Notes: generated from the letters alone by a model not told the origin. A stretch of 64,000 nucleotides of DNA from Vibrio sp. MEBiC08052 (GCF_001506075.1 NZ_KQ947475.1:909799-973798); one strand, 5' to 3'; shown: positions 40,778 through 51,539, counted from the stretch's first letter. Made by a program: numbers and translations.

Positions 40778-42142
40778 TTAATTGTTGGCAATTTTATAGC
40801 AGGGCTCATAAGCATGTCCGCCGGGCAGCTTCATGCGGTTCTGTTGGACGAAATCCTTCAAGAGCTTGTCCATTTTTTGCATGATTGCCCGCTCTCCATC
40901 GATGATGAAAGGACCATGTTGTTCGATTTCCCGAATGCCTTCTGCTTTGACATTTCCTGCTACAATTCCTGAAAATGCCTTGCGTAGGTTGGCAGCAAGC
41001 ACTTCCGGTTTCTGGTTCATGTGCAGATCAAGATTCGCCATCGCATGATGATTTGGCACAAATGGCAACTGAAACTCCGGATCAATTTTGAGTGACCAGT
41101 TGAAACTGTAAGCATCACCATGCGCTTTTCTAAATTGACGGACAACGGGCATTGCCTCATTCATTTTGCGCGCGACTCTCGCGGGATCATCAATGATAAT
41201 CTGATAGTGTTTGCAAGCCGCATCTCCCAACGTTTCACTGATAAACTGATCGATTGAGTTGAAATAGTCTTCGCTGCCTTTCGGGCCGGTCAGAATAATC
41301 GGTAGCGGTTGCTCGGCATTGTCCGGATGCATCATGATGCCGAGAATATATAATAGTTCTTCAGCCGTGCCCGGACCACCGGGAAAAATTATAATACCGT
41401 GCGCCATGCGAACAAACGCTTCCAGACGTTTCTCGATGTCTGGCATGATGATCAGCTCGTTCACGATCGGGTTTGGTGGCTCGGCCGCGATGATTGAGGG
41501 TTCGGTCAGGCCAATATAGCGTGCATTTTTATAACGTTGTTTCGCATGGCCGATTGCCGCGCCTTTCATCGGACCTTCCATGGCTCCCGGGCCACAGCCG
41601 GTACAGATGTTGAGCTCACGCAGTCCGAGTTCATTGCCGACTTCGCGGGTGTACTGGTATTCAACCGGATTGATTGAATGACCGCCCCAGCAGACCACTA
41701 GGTTCGGGGTGAGTCCGGGCACGAGTGTCCGGGCGTTACGCAAAATATCGAAAACTAAATTGGTGTTATAGACGGAATCGGTCAGATTATATCGTTTGCT
41801 GTCTGCGACATGCATGTTGACATAAACAATATCGCGTAACACGGAACAAAGGTGTTCTTGAATCCCTTTGATAATTTCGCCATCAACGAAGGCATGTTCA
41901 GGTGGTTCAATCAATTCTAGTTTGATGCCCCGTTCCCGTCTGAGGACGTTGACGTCAAAGTTCTGATATTTATCCAGTAGCTCTTTAGAGCTGTCGGTAT
42001 GGCTGCCAGAATTCAAGACAGCAAGTGTACAGTTTCTGTAAAGTTGGTACAGATCCCCGCTGGATGCAGTTTTCTTCAGGCGTTCCACTTCAATCTGCGA
42101 GAGCAGATCCATACTTCCGGTCGGGCTGATATGAGTAATCAT
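40778..42142 (-). CDS. ppnN: Pyrimidine/purine nucleotide 5'-monophosphate nucleosidase PpnN
   Basis: A 454-residue LOG-family enzyme (YgdH) that hydrolyses nucleoside monophosphates to base and ribose 5-phosphate and, in E. coli, is activated by (p)ppGpp. The LOG signature is clear: [16 protein letters not shown] and [21 protein letters not shown]. The C-terminal region (INYDE-like acidic, [18 protein letters not shown]) matches the family. Neighbours xni, syd and queF occur near ygdH in E. coli too. Confidence 0.96.
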   Translation of the reverse strand: MITHISPTGSMDLLSQIEVERLKKTASSGDLYQLYRNCTLAVLNSGSHTDSSKELLDKYQNFDVNVLRRERGIKLELIEPPEHAFVDGEIIKGIQEHLCSVLRDIVYVNMHVADSKRYNLTDSVYNTNLVFDILRNARTLVPGLTPNLVVCWGGHSINPVEYQYTREVGNELGLRELNICTGCGPGAMEGPMKGAAIGHAKQRYKNARYIGLTEPSIIAAEPPNPIVNELIIMPDIEKRLEAFVRMAHGIIIFPGGPGTAEELLYILGIMMHPDNAEQPLPIILTGPKGSEDYFNSIDQFISETLGDAACKHYQIIIDDPARVARKMNEAMPVVRQFRKAHGDAYSFNWSLKIDPEFQLPFVPNHHAMANLDLHMNQKPEVLAANLRKAFSGIVAGNVKAEGIREIEQHGPFIIDGERAIMQKMDKLLKDFVQQNRMKLPGGHAYEPCYKIANN

Positions 42143-42361
42143 GAATGCCTCCTTGATAATAAGTACGGAATAATATGTTTTTCTAATAGGTTGAGGCTAA
42201 TGATAAATAAATATAATAACTATATGATTTTACAGTAACAATCTAGTCCGTAGATGATCAACTAGGGAACTGAAACTGTTCAATGATGTGATGTTTATCA
42301 CTCTATTGTGTTGGATTGGTTAAAAAACACTCACCTCTGCGGGGGTTATGCTTAAAACGTT

Positions 42362-43639
42362 TTATTGCCAACTGACTTGATTTGAGCCGGCTTTTTTGGC
42401 TTTTTGTAATGCATGATAAACTCGTTCCAGAAGCTCTTCCGGCGTATCACCTTCTTGAAATGCGACACTGGCAGCACTTAGTGTAATGGTGAGATGTTTA
42501 TCTTTAAATTTGAAAGGAAGCCGCTCGACTTGACGTAAAATGGTTTGCACTAGCAGATAACTTTCCTGTTCGGCACGGTCCGGCATGATGATCATGAATT
42601 CTTCACCGGAAAAACGAGCGACCGTATCGGTATCAGACAGTTCTTTTTGAATTGTTTTGGCAATGATTTTCAGGGCTTTATCGCCGGCTGAGTAGCCAAA
42701 ATTTTTGTTGAGTCCCTTAAAGTTATCGATATCGAGTAATACGACTCGCAGGGGATGTTGGTTTTTGATCCACCGATGGTATTCTAATTCCAGACGGTTA
42801 TGAAAAGCTGCTCGGTTATACACTTTGGTTAATGGGTCTTGCAGCACTCTCTGCGCTTGATCTTCGAGCCGGCAGCGATAGTCTTGGGTCGATTCGTATA
42901 GTGACTCGGCTTGATTGCGAGTGTACTCCATCCGTTCAATCAATGCTTTTTCACGCAGCTCAGCATGAGTGAGACGTTCTGATAAAGTCGTCAACTGAGC
43001 CAGTAATGGCATTAAACCGGATTTGAGTGAAGCATAATCCTGTTCTTCTTTCAGAATTTTGTTACTTCGGGTCATCAGCGTGTTGAACTCTAGATTCATT
43101 TCCTGACGGTGTGACAGATAACTCTGATTCTGTTGAATGCTCTGCTTGGTACTTTTAAGATGCATAGCCAAAGAACTATTGATCTGCTCAAGGAATTGTT
43201 CTGATTTCTTACGCTCATAGGTTGTCCCCTCAACGACCAGTCGCAGGACCTCCAGCGTTAGCTCCAATAGTGTATTGGGCGTAACACCGACCAATAACTT
43301 GGCGCGGATATCCATCAGCACCTCTCCGGATTCGCCTTCAAAATCCAGCTCGGTGATCAGTGTTTGCAGCTCATCGGATAATTTTTTGTGCAGTGCTTGT
43401 TCTGCCGTATGACTCATGGCATTTGAACGGTGTGGATTCGTTGCAATAATTTTGACCGAACGCTCATAAAGGCCCAGCAATTTTACCGCTTGCTCTGATT
43501 TTGGCGATGAATGAACAGAAGAGACGTTCAATAGATCGCGAAGATCCCGTTTTACCTTTGAGGGCAACCCGGGAATTCTTAACAAAGTCTCTCCGCCATG
43601 ACGAATGTGGCGTTCAAGATTGGTCATTGTTTTTTCCAT
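42362..43639 (-). CDS. GGDEF-domain protein (possible diguanylate cyclase, SGEEF variant)
   Basis: A 425-residue soluble protein. Residues 1-240 are helical with long coiled-coil segments and no named sensor domain; the GGDEF domain covers about 265-425 (DPLTKVYNRAAF, LLDIDNFKGLNKNFGYSAGD). The signature is RFSGEEF at 342-348, with Ser for the first Gly, which several active cyclases tolerate. The inhibitory-site RxxD is SDTD, lacking the Arg, so product inhibition may be lost. The position next to ppnN recalls CdgG of V. cholerae. The ATG at 43639 is chosen; a TTG two codons upstream and an ATG at 43627 are alternatives. Confidence 0.88.
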   Translation of the reverse strand: MEKTMTNLERHIRHGGETLLRIPGLPSKVKRDLRDLLNVSSVHSSPKSEQAVKLLGLYERSVKIIATNPHRSNAMSHTAEQALHKKLSDELQTLITELDFEGESGEVLMDIRAKLLVGVTPNTLLELTLEVLRLVVEGTTYERKKSEQFLEQINSSLAMHLKSTKQSIQQNQSYLSHRQEMNLEFNTLMTRSNKILKEEQDYASLKSGLMPLLAQLTTLSERLTHAELREKALIERMEYTRNQAESLYESTQDYRCRLEDQAQRVLQDPLTKVYNRAAFHNRLELEYHRWIKNQHPLRVVLLDIDNFKGLNKNFGYSAGDKALKIIAKTIQKELSDTDTVARFSGEEFMIIMPDRAEQESYLLVQTILRQVERLPFKFKDKHLTITLSAASVAFQEGDTPEELLERVYHALQKAKKAGSNQVSWQ

Positions 43640-43986
43640 AGTCAACGTCTGTTGTTTCAGTATTTGTCAATCACAGCAAATCCAAGGGAATCCGTGTATT
43701 TACGTTGTTGTTGTTTTGTTTGTTCTGCCAATATAACCACTGGTCATTTGGCATGTCATTGTCACGTTAGCAGATGACAGAAAAATGATACATCGTTTCA
43801 GTACGCTGTTCTCTCCCCTCGATTTGAACCGAAGTTGCTTTGTGTGTCAAACGAACTTTATTGAGTTGGGATCTGAACGGGTCAGATAGGATGATGATGT
43901 AAGTGGTGCTCACCATGAATGATCGAATCGATGAGCCGGTATTCTATCAGTTAAAATCATCAGTGAAAGTGCGACTGATACAGTGT
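43640..43986. other. Spacer between the TPR gene and the GGDEF gene
   Basis: About 350 bases with no supported gene. It should hold the GGDEF promoter on the minus strand; no clear terminator for the TPR gene is visible. A 39-codon plus-strand frame at 43916 lacks a ribosome-binding site. Confidence 0.4.
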
Positions 43987-46269
43987 TTATGTATCCTTGA
44001 GCAGATTCTTGATGCTTTCTTCATTTTTATGTGAAGAATGCACTTTAATCAGTCCTTGGCTAATTGCCTGTCGGCAGGCTTGACGAATATCATCTGTTGC
44101 AAAGCTGGCCGCCGGGGCATTGTCGATTGCTTTCAAATAAACCCAATGGCTACTCTGTTCCGTGATGCTGAGCTCTCTTGACGCGCTGGTCGCCATCAGC
44201 AGGATATCCAGTAACTCTTTCTCATTGATTGCGGTATACGCTTTCGGTAAAAACGGGTAATCGGTGATGCCGATTCGAATGATCCGATTCAAATGACTGG
44301 ATGGCTGAAACTCATTCACCCACGTTTGAATTTTTTCGAACAATGCTTGCGGAGACGTTTCATCGTTCTCATCGGCTTGTATGTGATTGTTTTCCACATA
44401 GACAAGGTTGGCATCCGTAAAATGAAACAGGCGCATGTGTTCGTCCAGTTTGTCTTTCAGGTATTCGCCAAATGCTAACTCAAGCTTGAGACCTTCTGTG
44501 TAGCCATGCTCAAGATACATATTGCGTAAGAAAGGAATATCGATCATCGCAAATCGTAATCGATCACTGAGAGGCTCATGGATCAACTCACCGATATGCC
44601 ATTGTTCATAGGTATGGCTGCTCTTTTGTAGAGAAGAAGAGAGGTCTTCATTAAGCATCCGTAGATTATTCAAATGAGAGCGAGAATGCATGAATAAGTG
44701 ATTATTGAGATATTCGATCTCTTCGTTCTGCTGTCGAATAATGTAACCACGTCGTAAAATGAGTAGAAAGAAAATGAACCCAGTCGCAAAAAGGCCATAA
44801 GAAATATTTTGTAAATACCGATAATGTTTTTCTTGTTGCTTCAGCGCCCGATCTTGACCTGCCAAATGTAATGTTTGCTCGACAAACATTTTTTGCTGTT
44901 TGAAAGCTTCTTCGCTGATGTGATTCAACTGATTTTGCTGTCTTTGACTCAATTGGTTGTACTGACGTGAATAGTTGAGCGCTTCCAAATAGTGGCCTTG
45001 CTTCTCAGATGACTCGGAGAGTAACTTAAATGCCTGCATCAATGTTTGATCATCCTGAGTCTTGCCCGCCAGAACAGCAGACTGACGTGCCAGTGCAATT
45101 GCCCGAGACGTATCCTTTTGATAAAAAGCGATCCCGGCTTTCAGGAGTAAGGTCTGTCCCTGAAGCTGGGGAAAGTTAAACTGCGCCAGTAATGGCTCAA
45201 TCGCTGACAGATAATCTTCGGCCAGCGGGTAGTTATAGAGCTGCATATAGGTTGATGCCAAACGAATCCGTATCGCGATGAAAAGCTGCATGTCGTGCTG
45301 TGTGACCGAGTGATCCAGCACGTTCAGGTAGTAGACGAGTGCCAGATTGAACTTACTTTGTTGGTAGTAGATATCGCCCATACGTTTGAGGATATCCACC
45401 AGTACAGGGGATTCCTCATAGGCATCATAAAAATCAGCGGCCTGAGCCAGATACAGAAGCGCTCTATCGAGTACCTTACGTTCATAAAACAGTTGTGCCA
45501 AGAGCGAGTTAGTCATCGCCAGTAATGCACTATCATTGGATTCTAATGAACTCCAATAAGCGGTCAGCAGCTCTGACAGTGCTTTATTATAACGCTTGTG
45601 ATTCAGGTAGTGCTTGCCGACCTGAATATGATACTCGATCTGTCTTTTGACGGATTGCGTTTCGCTGATGTAGGCTTTGGCTTCTTCATAATGGCTTTCT
45701 GCCAGCTCATTCTCATCAGATTTTGAGGCAATTTCAGCTAGAAGCATCAAAATATTATAGTGAATTCGTTTGCCAAGCTGTTCAGCATTTTTAAGCTGGG
45801 CTAATGCGGTGGAGAGTTCTTTGAGCTGAGTCCGTGCCTGTTGTGTGTCATGATTGAGGAGCCAGTTCAGACGGATTTCCAACTGACGAACCTCGATTTC
45901 CAGATAAGGCAACTGGTATTTTTGGGTTAATGCGATGGCACTTTTCAGATAGCGCAGTGCTTCATCATAATACCCCTGGCGAAACAGTGCCTGAGCCAGG
46001 ATCTCCATGGCCTCAACACTAGAATTCGGTGTGCGGATGAGGTTGTCTGAGCTTTCATTGGTGATCTTCGACGGGGTTTTCTCATTCGTATCCGATAAGG
46101 TTCTTTTGGTCAGATAAGCCGACGTGAGTGACTGTGCTTCCTTCGGCGAAATATCCAGAAGTAGATTGGCTTCTTCCAAGGTGGGAGAGGTGTAAACACT
46201 AGCAAGCACCATATGGCAGCTACTGAAAAGCAACCATAAAGGTAGCGCATTTCGGATGGTTTTGATCAT
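43987..46269 (-). CDS. TPR-repeat inner-membrane protein with degenerate GGDEF-like domain
   Basis: A 760-residue protein. A signal peptide (residues 1-24) leads to a periplasmic region with about eight TPR-like repeats (AQALFRQGYYDEALRYLKSAI at 92-112, and similar to about 440) and a coiled segment, then a single TM at 489-507. The cytoplasmic part from about 565 follows the outline of a GGDEF domain (RLRFAMIDIPFLRNMYLEHGYTEG), but the signature is replaced by FHFTDANL, so catalysis is not expected. It starts 23 bases after queF. I infer a sensor that passes periplasmic signals to a partner, perhaps the adjacent GGDEF protein. Confidence 0.85.
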   Translation of the reverse strand: MIKTIRNALPLWLLFSSCHMVLASVYTSPTLEEANLLLDISPKEAQSLTSAYLTKRTLSDTNEKTPSKITNESSDNLIRTPNSSVEAMEILAQALFRQGYYDEALRYLKSAIALTQKYQLPYLEIEVRQLEIRLNWLLNHDTQQARTQLKELSTALAQLKNAEQLGKRIHYNILMLLAEIASKSDENELAESHYEEAKAYISETQSVKRQIEYHIQVGKHYLNHKRYNKALSELLTAYWSSLESNDSALLAMTNSLLAQLFYERKVLDRALLYLAQAADFYDAYEESPVLVDILKRMGDIYYQQSKFNLALVYYLNVLDHSVTQHDMQLFIAIRIRLASTYMQLYNYPLAEDYLSAIEPLLAQFNFPQLQGQTLLLKAGIAFYQKDTSRAIALARQSAVLAGKTQDDQTLMQAFKLLSESSEKQGHYLEALNYSRQYNQLSQRQQNQLNHISEEAFKQQKMFVEQTLHLAGQDRALKQQEKHYRYLQNISYGLFATGFIFFLLILRRGYIIRQQNEEIEYLNNHLFMHSRSHLNNLRMLNEDLSSSLQKSSHTYEQWHIGELIHEPLSDRLRFAMIDIPFLRNMYLEHGYTEGLKLELAFGEYLKDKLDEHMRLFHFTDANLVYVENNHIQADENDETSPQALFEKIQTWVNEFQPSSHLNRIIRIGITDYPFLPKAYTAINEKELLDILLMATSASRELSITEQSSHWVYLKAIDNAPAASFATDDIRQACRQAISQGLIKVHSSHKNEESIKNLLKDT

Positions 46270-46292
46270 CTGAACGGTGACTCCCAGCCTGC

Positions 46293-47138
46293 TTATTGAC
46301 GTGCCATACGCAAAACACTGGCCGGCTGGCTATCTTCCGTTGAGCGGTAAGGATTTATATCCAGCCCTCCGCGACGGGTATACCGTGCATACACGGTTAA
46401 TGATTGTGGTTCGCAATATTTCATCAGATCGGTGAAAATCCGTTCCACACACTGTTCATGAAATTCATTGTGTTCACGGAAAGAGATCAGATAACGCAAG
46501 AGTGCTTCGCGATTGATCTGTCTGCCACGATAACGTATTTCAACGCTGCCCCAGTCCGGTTGATTGGTGATGAGACAATTGGATTTCAAGAGGTGACTAT
46601 GCAGGGTTTCTTCAACAAAGGTATTTCCGGTTGCTTGTTCCAGATAGGCTGCGTTGAATGCATATTGGTCGATTTCAATATCCTGTTCATCAATACATTC
46701 ACCTTCCATTGTGATGATGTGTTGGTGAGTGAAATCATTGACATGTCTGAGATTAACCGTGACTTCTTCGCCGGCACAGTCAGATAAATCAGCACTGAGT
46801 CTGGCATGAACCGACTGCCAATCGTCAAATTTTGTCTGATTAAAACTGTTTAGATAAAGTTTAAATGATTTGGATTCGATCAGATTCGGGCTGGTGGCAG
46901 GGATTGAAACATATCCGATTGCGACTTGCGGTAACCCTTTAGCGTTAAGCCATGATAGCTCATAAAGCGTCCAGAGGTCACACCCCTGAAACGGCAGTGG
47001 CTCCGATAACTGCAGGTCATCTCGGTTTAGGCTTCTAGGGACTGCTTGCAGCAGCGAAGGATCATAATGACTTGCATAGATAGTATCTTGGCCTAACTTA
47101 AGGTCAGCCAAGGCTTCGGTATCGGAATATTTGCTCAT
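46293..47138 (-). CDS. queF: NADPH-dependent 7-cyano-7-deazaguanine reductase QueF
   Basis: Reduces preQ0 to preQ1 in queuosine synthesis. The 281-residue protein is the long two-domain type: the QueF motif [14 protein letters not shown] in the N-terminal half, and the catalytic Cys in [15 protein letters not shown] with [14 protein letters not shown] downstream. It is divergent from syd, as in E. coli. I looked for a preQ1 riboswitch in its leader and saw none I could support. Confidence 0.97.
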   Translation of the reverse strand: MSKYSDTEALADLKLGQDTIYASHYDPSLLQAVPRSLNRDDLQLSEPLPFQGCDLWTLYELSWLNAKGLPQVAIGYVSIPATSPNLIESKSFKLYLNSFNQTKFDDWQSVHARLSADLSDCAGEEVTVNLRHVNDFTHQHIITMEGECIDEQDIEIDQYAFNAAYLEQATGNTFVEETLHSHLLKSNCLITNQPDWGSVEIRYRGRQINREALLRYLISFREHNEFHEQCVERIFTDLMKYCEPQSLTVYARYTRRGGLDINPYRSTEDSQPASVLRMARQ

Positions 47139-47233
47139 GCTCAGGACTAAATTCGTTTAGAATACGGAGAATTTTACGCAATCCACCCGCCAATGTCATT
47201 AGGCGCGGGCTGTCTTCGTGAAATGATCGATAA

Positions 47234-47255
47234 ATTATCGGAGAAAACCGATAAT
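47234..47255. repeat. Perfect inverted repeat in the queF-syd intergenic region
   Basis: ATTATCGG and CCGATAAT flank six bases. It lies about 96 bases before queF and 76 before syd, without a T-run. It may be a shared operator or a leader hairpin. Confidence 0.45.
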
Positions 47256-47330
47256 CTGCGGAGCGCGATTGCTTTCTTTGGCCCGGGCCGGAGAAAATGG
47301 CGGTATCACAGTGATAATTCGGAGAATAAC

Positions 47331-47879
47331 ATGAGTGAAATGGTTCTATCATCATCCCTGACGCACTTTTGTCAGCGTTATATATTGGCGTATCAACAGA
47401 AACATGGTTGTTTGCCAATGAATACCGAATTAGCGGATTGGCCCTCGCCTTGTATTGATGCTACACAAGGTGACATTGTGTACTGGCAGCCAGTCAGTCG
47501 AAGTGAACCCGCTGACTTTGCAAGCGCTGAGCAGGCGATTGATCTGAATTTACATGAGGATATTAAGGCATTTTACGGCACACAGTTTTGTGCCGATATG
47601 GGAGCTCGCTGGCAAGGTGAGTCATTAACGTTACTGCAAGTTTGGAGTGAAGACGATTTTGCCCGGTTGCAGGAGAATATTTTAGGCCATTTGGTGACCC
47701 AACGCCGTTTGAAACTCAAACCCACTGTTTTTATTGCTTCCACCGATGCGGAACTCGATGTGATCTCGATTTGTAATCTGAGTGGTGAGGTTATTTTGGA
47801 GCGCCTCGGCACATCAAAACGGGACATACTGGCACCGACGCTGGATGCTTTTTTAGAACAATTAGAACCGATGGTGTAA
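47331..47879 (+). CDS. syd: SecY-interacting protein Syd
   Basis: A 182-residue peripheral membrane protein that binds SecY and is proposed to check assembly of the SecYEG translocon. Recognisable segments are [37 protein letters not shown] and [24 protein letters not shown]. The ATG at 47331 has GGAG ten bases upstream; the frame runs upstream to 47193 without support. The Zn-ribbon gene starts three bases after its stop. Confidence 0.94.
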   Translation: MSEMVLSSSLTHFCQRYILAYQQKHGCLPMNTELADWPSPCIDATQGDIVYWQPVSRSEPADFASAEQAIDLNLHEDIKAFYGTQFCADMGARWQGESLTLLQVWSEDDFARLQENILGHLVTQRRLKLKPTVFIASTDAELDVISICNLSGEVILERLGTSKRDILAPTLDAFLEQLEPMV

Positions 47880-47882
47880 CTG

Positions 47883-48659
47883 ATGTACGTTGTTGAACTC
47901 CAGTTTGAATGTTTTGATAACACAACGGTTACAGCCGTTGAAGGTGTGATTTCGGGGTTACTGGAAGCATTACGGTTTAACGGGCAGATTCTGGGACGTG
48001 AATTTCCTGTTGTCATGGGAGACGGTGAGTTTTTTGTCCGGGCGGTCTGTGCGGAGAAACAGAGTCTGCACCCGGATTATCACTCCGATTTTGTCCGCCG
48101 ATGTATCGCAAGACTGGCTGAGGCCAGTTTACTCGCCCCGAAAGTGCGTGTCCTTGGGCGAGATATGCACTCGGAACAAACGGACCCCGATGAACCGCGT
48201 CAATGGCAGGTGCTTTATACCACCTATGTTCATACGTGTTCGCCATTGCGCAATGGCAAAACGCTCCTGCCAATTCCTTTGTATCGGATTCCTGCGACAT
48301 TCAATGGTGATCATAAAGCGATAATTAAGTGGCAGACGGAATGGCAGGCTTGTGATGAGCTACAGATGGCCGGCGGGTGTCAGGCTGAACATGCAGCTCT
48401 AAAAGAAATCATGATGCCGGATAGTGATTTGTTCCGGCGTGGCTGGGATTTGCGAGGGCGCATTGAGTATTTGACGAGAATCCCTACTTACTATTATCAG
48501 TACCGCGTCGGTGGAACCAGTTTGGAAGATGAGCAGCACCGTTGTTGTCCGAAATGTGGCAGCGAATGGCGGCTAGCCGAACCTCTGCACGATATTTTCC
48601 ATTTCAAATGTGATTCGTGCCGGATTGTTTCGAATCTGTCGTGGGATTACCTGAAGTAA
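47883..48659 (+). CDS. Zn-ribbon-containing protein (DUF2310)
   Basis: A 258-residue protein with a C-terminal zinc ribbon, CCPKCGSEWRLAEPLHDIFHFKCDSCRIVSNLSWDY, and an N-terminal part with no enzyme motif (ELQFECFDNTTVTAVEGVISGLLEALRFNG). It matches DUF2310, often encoded next to syd. The function is unknown. It starts three bases after syd; a bidirectional terminator follows. Confidence 0.9.
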   Translation: MYVVELQFECFDNTTVTAVEGVISGLLEALRFNGQILGREFPVVMGDGEFFVRAVCAEKQSLHPDYHSDFVRRCIARLAEASLLAPKVRVLGRDMHSEQTDPDEPRQWQVLYTTYVHTCSPLRNGKTLLPIPLYRIPATFNGDHKAIIKWQTEWQACDELQMAGGCQAEHAALKEIMMPDSDLFRRGWDLRGRIEYLTRIPTYYYQYRVGGTSLEDEQHRCCPKCGSEWRLAEPLHDIFHFKCDSCRIVSNLSWDYLK

Positions 48660-48676
48660 GTGTTCATCAAAATGAA

Positions 48677-48714
48677 GCAATAAAAAAGGGCATTGAATGC
48701 CCTTTTTTTATTGC
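48677..48714. terminator. Bidirectional terminator between DUF2310 gene and metQ
   Basis: A stem of about 17 bases (GCAATAAAAAAGGGCAT against its complement, one bulged base) around TGA, with T-runs on both strands. Confidence 0.93.
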
Positions 48715-48771
48715 CAAGACAAATGAGTACCGAGACGGATGTTGTTATCGTGTTGACTGTAAAATTTGGTT

Positions 48772-49581
48772 TTACCAGCCTTTTACAACACCGTCATTGA
48801 AGATTTTCATCGCTGCGTTATAAACTTCATCAGTCTGATAAGCTTTGACAAAGTTTTGCACGTTTTCATCATTGACGTTATTTTCACGCGCAACGATCAG
48901 GTTGACGTATGGTGATTCTTTGTCTTCGACAAAAAGGCCATCTTTTTCCGGAGAAAGGTGTAGTTGGCTGGCGAAAGTTGTATTGATAATCGCGATAGAA
49001 ACATCATCCAGTGAACGAGGCAGTTGTGCCGCATCTAATTCAAGGATTTCTAACTGTTTTGGATTTTTCACAATATCTTGTACAGTTGCTTTCAGTCCGA
49101 CACCATCACGTAAGGTAATCAGACCTTGCTGCTGAAGGAGGATCAGTGAGCGACCAAGGTTAGTCGGATCATTTGGCACGGCAATCCGATCACCATCTTT
49201 CAGCGCATCAACTGATTTGATTTTTTTGGAATATCCTGCAATCGGATAAACAAACGTATTGCCGGCAATCTCTAATTTGTAACCACGATCTGCAATTTGC
49301 TGATCCAGATAAGGTTTGTGCTGGAATGCGTTTACATCCACAGAACCATCATCAAGTGCTGCATTGGGCGTGACATAATCGGTGAATGTGATCAGCTCGA
49401 CATCAAGATTGTATTTATCTTTTGCCACTTTTTTAGCAACTTCAGCAACCTGTGCTTCTGCACCGGCAATCACACCCACTTTGATTTTGTTATTATCGGC
49501 AGTTTTATCACCACAACCGGCCAGCACAAGCGCTGAAGCTGCTGTAGCAATCGTTAGTAAACCCTTTAAACTTAATTTCAT
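48772..49581 (-). CDS. metQ: Methionine ABC transporter substrate-binding lipoprotein MetQ
   Basis: A 269-residue lipoprotein. The signal ends in the lipobox VLAGC; the mature part matches NlpA/MetQ (IKVGVIAGAEAQVAEVAKKVAK, GSVDVNAFQHKPYLDQQ, AVPNDPTNLGRSLILLQQQGLI). It binds D- and L-methionine in the periplasm and passes it to MetNI. It is the last gene of metN-metI-metQ, 72 bases after metI. Confidence 0.96.
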   Translation of the reverse strand: MKLSLKGLLTIATAASALVLAGCGDKTADNNKIKVGVIAGAEAQVAEVAKKVAKDKYNLDVELITFTDYVTPNAALDDGSVDVNAFQHKPYLDQQIADRGYKLEIAGNTFVYPIAGYSKKIKSVDALKDGDRIAVPNDPTNLGRSLILLQQQGLITLRDGVGLKATVQDIVKNPKQLEILELDAAQLPRSLDDVSIAIINTTFASQLHLSPEKDGLFVEDKESPYVNLIVARENNVNDENVQNFVKAYQTDEVYNAAMKIFNDGVVKGW

Positions 49582-49653
49582 AAACTTCTCCTTGGCTTAA
49601 TCCTGAGCGATGATCATCAATCATCGATGTTTTTATTGTTTATCTGTTATCAA

Positions 49654-50331
49654 CTATCTGTGATCAACTCGGCGTACGACGGCATCGCCAATTGACTGAA
49701 TAATTTGAACGAGAACAATGAGCATGATAACAGTCACAGCCATCACAGTAATGTCATAACGGTAGAAACCATAACGAATCGCTACATCACCGAGTCCGCC
49801 GCCGCCGACGGTTCCGGCCATTGCCGAGTAACTGACCAGTGTCACCAGCGTAATGGTGACTGAATTGAGAATGGTTGGCATCGCTTCCGGCAACAGAACT
49901 TTGGTGATGATTTGCAGCGGTTTCGCTCCCATCGCTTGGGCAGCTTCAACGAGACCGGCAGGGACTTCCAGCAGCGCACCTTCAATCAGTCGGGCCACAA
50001 ACGGAATTGCACCGATAGTCAATGGGACGATTGCCGCTGTTGTGCCGATAAACGTGCCGATCAAGAGTTTGGTGAACGGGATAATCGCGACCATCAAGAC
50101 CAAGAATGGCACCGAACGACCGATGTTGACCACTGCACCCAATATACGGTTAAGACGTCGGTTTTCCAGCAACCCTTTCGGTTTTGTGATATGCAGAATA
50201 ACACCGAGCGGAATGCCGACGAGAAAGCCGACCAGACCGGAGATTGCAACCATATAGACTGTTTGCCCGGTGGCATTCAAAATCAGATGATTGTTTTGAC
50301 TGATCCAGTCAACGATGAGGTTAATTGACAT
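49654..50331 (-). CDS. metI: Methionine ABC transporter permease MetI
   Basis: A 225-residue permease with five or so membrane helices and the EAA loop ([22 protein letters not shown]). [20 protein letters not shown] and [21 protein letters not shown] are family signatures. The ATG at 50331 lies 11 bases inside the metN end, so translation is coupled; a TTG two codons upstream is in frame. Confidence 0.96.
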   Translation of the reverse strand: MSINLIVDWISQNNHLILNATGQTVYMVAISGLVGFLVGIPLGVILHITKPKGLLENRRLNRILGAVVNIGRSVPFLVLMVAIIPFTKLLIGTFIGTTAAIVPLTIGAIPFVARLIEGALLEVPAGLVEAAQAMGAKPLQIITKVLLPEAMPTILNSVTITLVTLVSYSAMAGTVGGGGLGDVAIRYGFYRYDITVMAVTVIMLIVLVQIIQSIGDAVVRRVDHR

Positions 50332-51355
50332 ACCCAAGGACCTCTACTTTTACATGCTGTGAACGGAGATATTCAATCGCTGCCTGATCGTTGGCATCTT
50401 CTCCGAGGAGTTCTGCGACCAACATGCCAAATTTGACACCACCGGCATAATCGAGATCCGAACTGAGAATATTCACATCCATATTAAAATCCCGTGAGAT
50501 ATGTGAAACCAATGGGGCATCAACCGTGGCGCCGGTAAACTCCATCCGAACGAGCGGATAACTGCCCGGCACGCGTTGCGGATGGAGACGACTTTCATAA
50601 TCTTCCGGAATCGATAAATCCAGTGTCGAGCGAATAAACTGGTGAGCGAGCTCTGTTTTCGGATGGGCAAAAATATCGCTGATACTGCCTTTTTCAACCA
50701 ACTCACCGTCACCGATGATGGCGACTTCGTGACAGATACTTTTAACGACATCCATTTCATGCGTAATCAGCAAAATCGTAATATCTAACTGGCGGTTAAT
50801 CTGTTTGAGCAGTTGTAAAATCGATTGGGTCGTCGCCGGATCCAATGCACTGGTGGCTTCATCACATAACAGCACTTTGGGATCACTCGCCAATGCGCGT
50901 GCGATAGCAACGCGTTGCTTTTGTCCGCCACTGAGGTTAGATGGATACGCCTGTTTTTTGTCGGTAAGGCCGACAAGTGTCAGCAATTCATTCACTTTAT
51001 TATGGATATACTGCTGATTCTGACCTGCAAGTTCCAGCGGTAAAGCAATATTGTCAAATACAGTTCGGGATGATAGCAGATTAAAATGCTGGAATATCAT
51101 GCCGATATTGCGTCTGGCCTGACACAGCTGAGCTGCGCTCAATTTGGTCAGATCAACACCGTCAACAATCACTTCACCGCTGGTGGGAGACTCCAGCATA
51201 TTGACACAGCGTATCAGCGTACTTTTCCCTGCACCGGAAGAACCGATCACACCAAAGATCGTCCCTTGCCGGATATGGAGATTAATGTCTTTCAGGGCGA
51301 GTATCTGATTGTCGCCTTGACCAAACATTTTATTGACGTGATTTATTTCAATCAT
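50321..51355 (-). CDS. metN: Methionine ABC transporter ATP-binding protein MetN
   Basis: A 344-residue ATPase: Walker [13 protein letters not shown], signature [15 protein letters not shown], Walker [14 protein letters not shown] and the switch His in [10 protein letters not shown]-terminal ACT-like domain (about 265-344) is the methionine-sensing regulatory part that inhibits transport when methionine is high. First gene of the operon; tandem MetJ boxes and a promoter lie upstream. Confidence 0.97.
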   Translation of the reverse strand: MIEINHVNKMFGQGDNQILALKDINLHIRQGTIFGVIGSSGAGKSTLIRCVNMLESPTSGEVIVDGVDLTKLSAAQLCQARRNIGMIFQHFNLLSSRTVFDNIALPLELAGQNQQYIHNKVNELLTLVGLTDKKQAYPSNLSGGQKQRVAIARALASDPKVLLCDEATSALDPATTQSILQLLKQINRQLDITILLITHEMDVVKSICHEVAIIGDGELVEKGSISDIFAHPKTELAHQFIRSTLDLSIPEDYESRLHPQRVPGSYPLVRMEFTGATVDAPLVSHISRDFNMDVNILSSDLDYAGGVKFGMLVAELLGEDANDQAAIEYLRSQHVKVEVLGYVN

Positions 51356-51487
51356 TAGAAACCCTGACTAGGAGTACTTAGCTTATTCATTGAATTCCAC
51401 CTCAGATGACGAATTGTATGCTGAGGTATGGTGTGTTGATAGATGAAATTGTATTCAACCCGAACAACACCTGCGATTTGGTAGTGG

Positions 51488-51516
51488 ATGCTATGGCTTC
51501 ATGATAATGAAGTCAA
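51488..51516 (-). promoter_or_regulatory. Probable metNIQ promoter
   Basis: On the minus strand TTGACT is followed after 17 bases by TAGCAT. The MetJ boxes lie just upstream of the -35, where bound MetJ could block polymerase. Confidence 0.65.
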
Positions 51517-51523
51517 TCATTTT

Positions 51524-51539
51524 CGACGTCTAGACGTCT
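51524..51539. promoter_or_regulatory. Tandem MetJ boxes
   Basis: CGACGTCT and AGACGTCT stand in direct succession; the second is the perfect met-box consensus and the first has seven of eight. Two adjacent boxes are the minimum for cooperative MetJ-SAM binding, so metNIQ is expected to be repressed when methionine is ample. Confidence 0.85.

Noticed and set aside
43916..44035. 39-codon plus-strand frame between the TPR and GGDEF genes
   Set aside because: No ribosome-binding site and it runs into the 3' end of the TPR gene on the other strand.
47139..47330. Possible preQ1 riboswitch in front of queF
   Set aside because: The region has one perfect hairpin but not the H-type pseudoknot pattern with a short A-rich tail that I would require.
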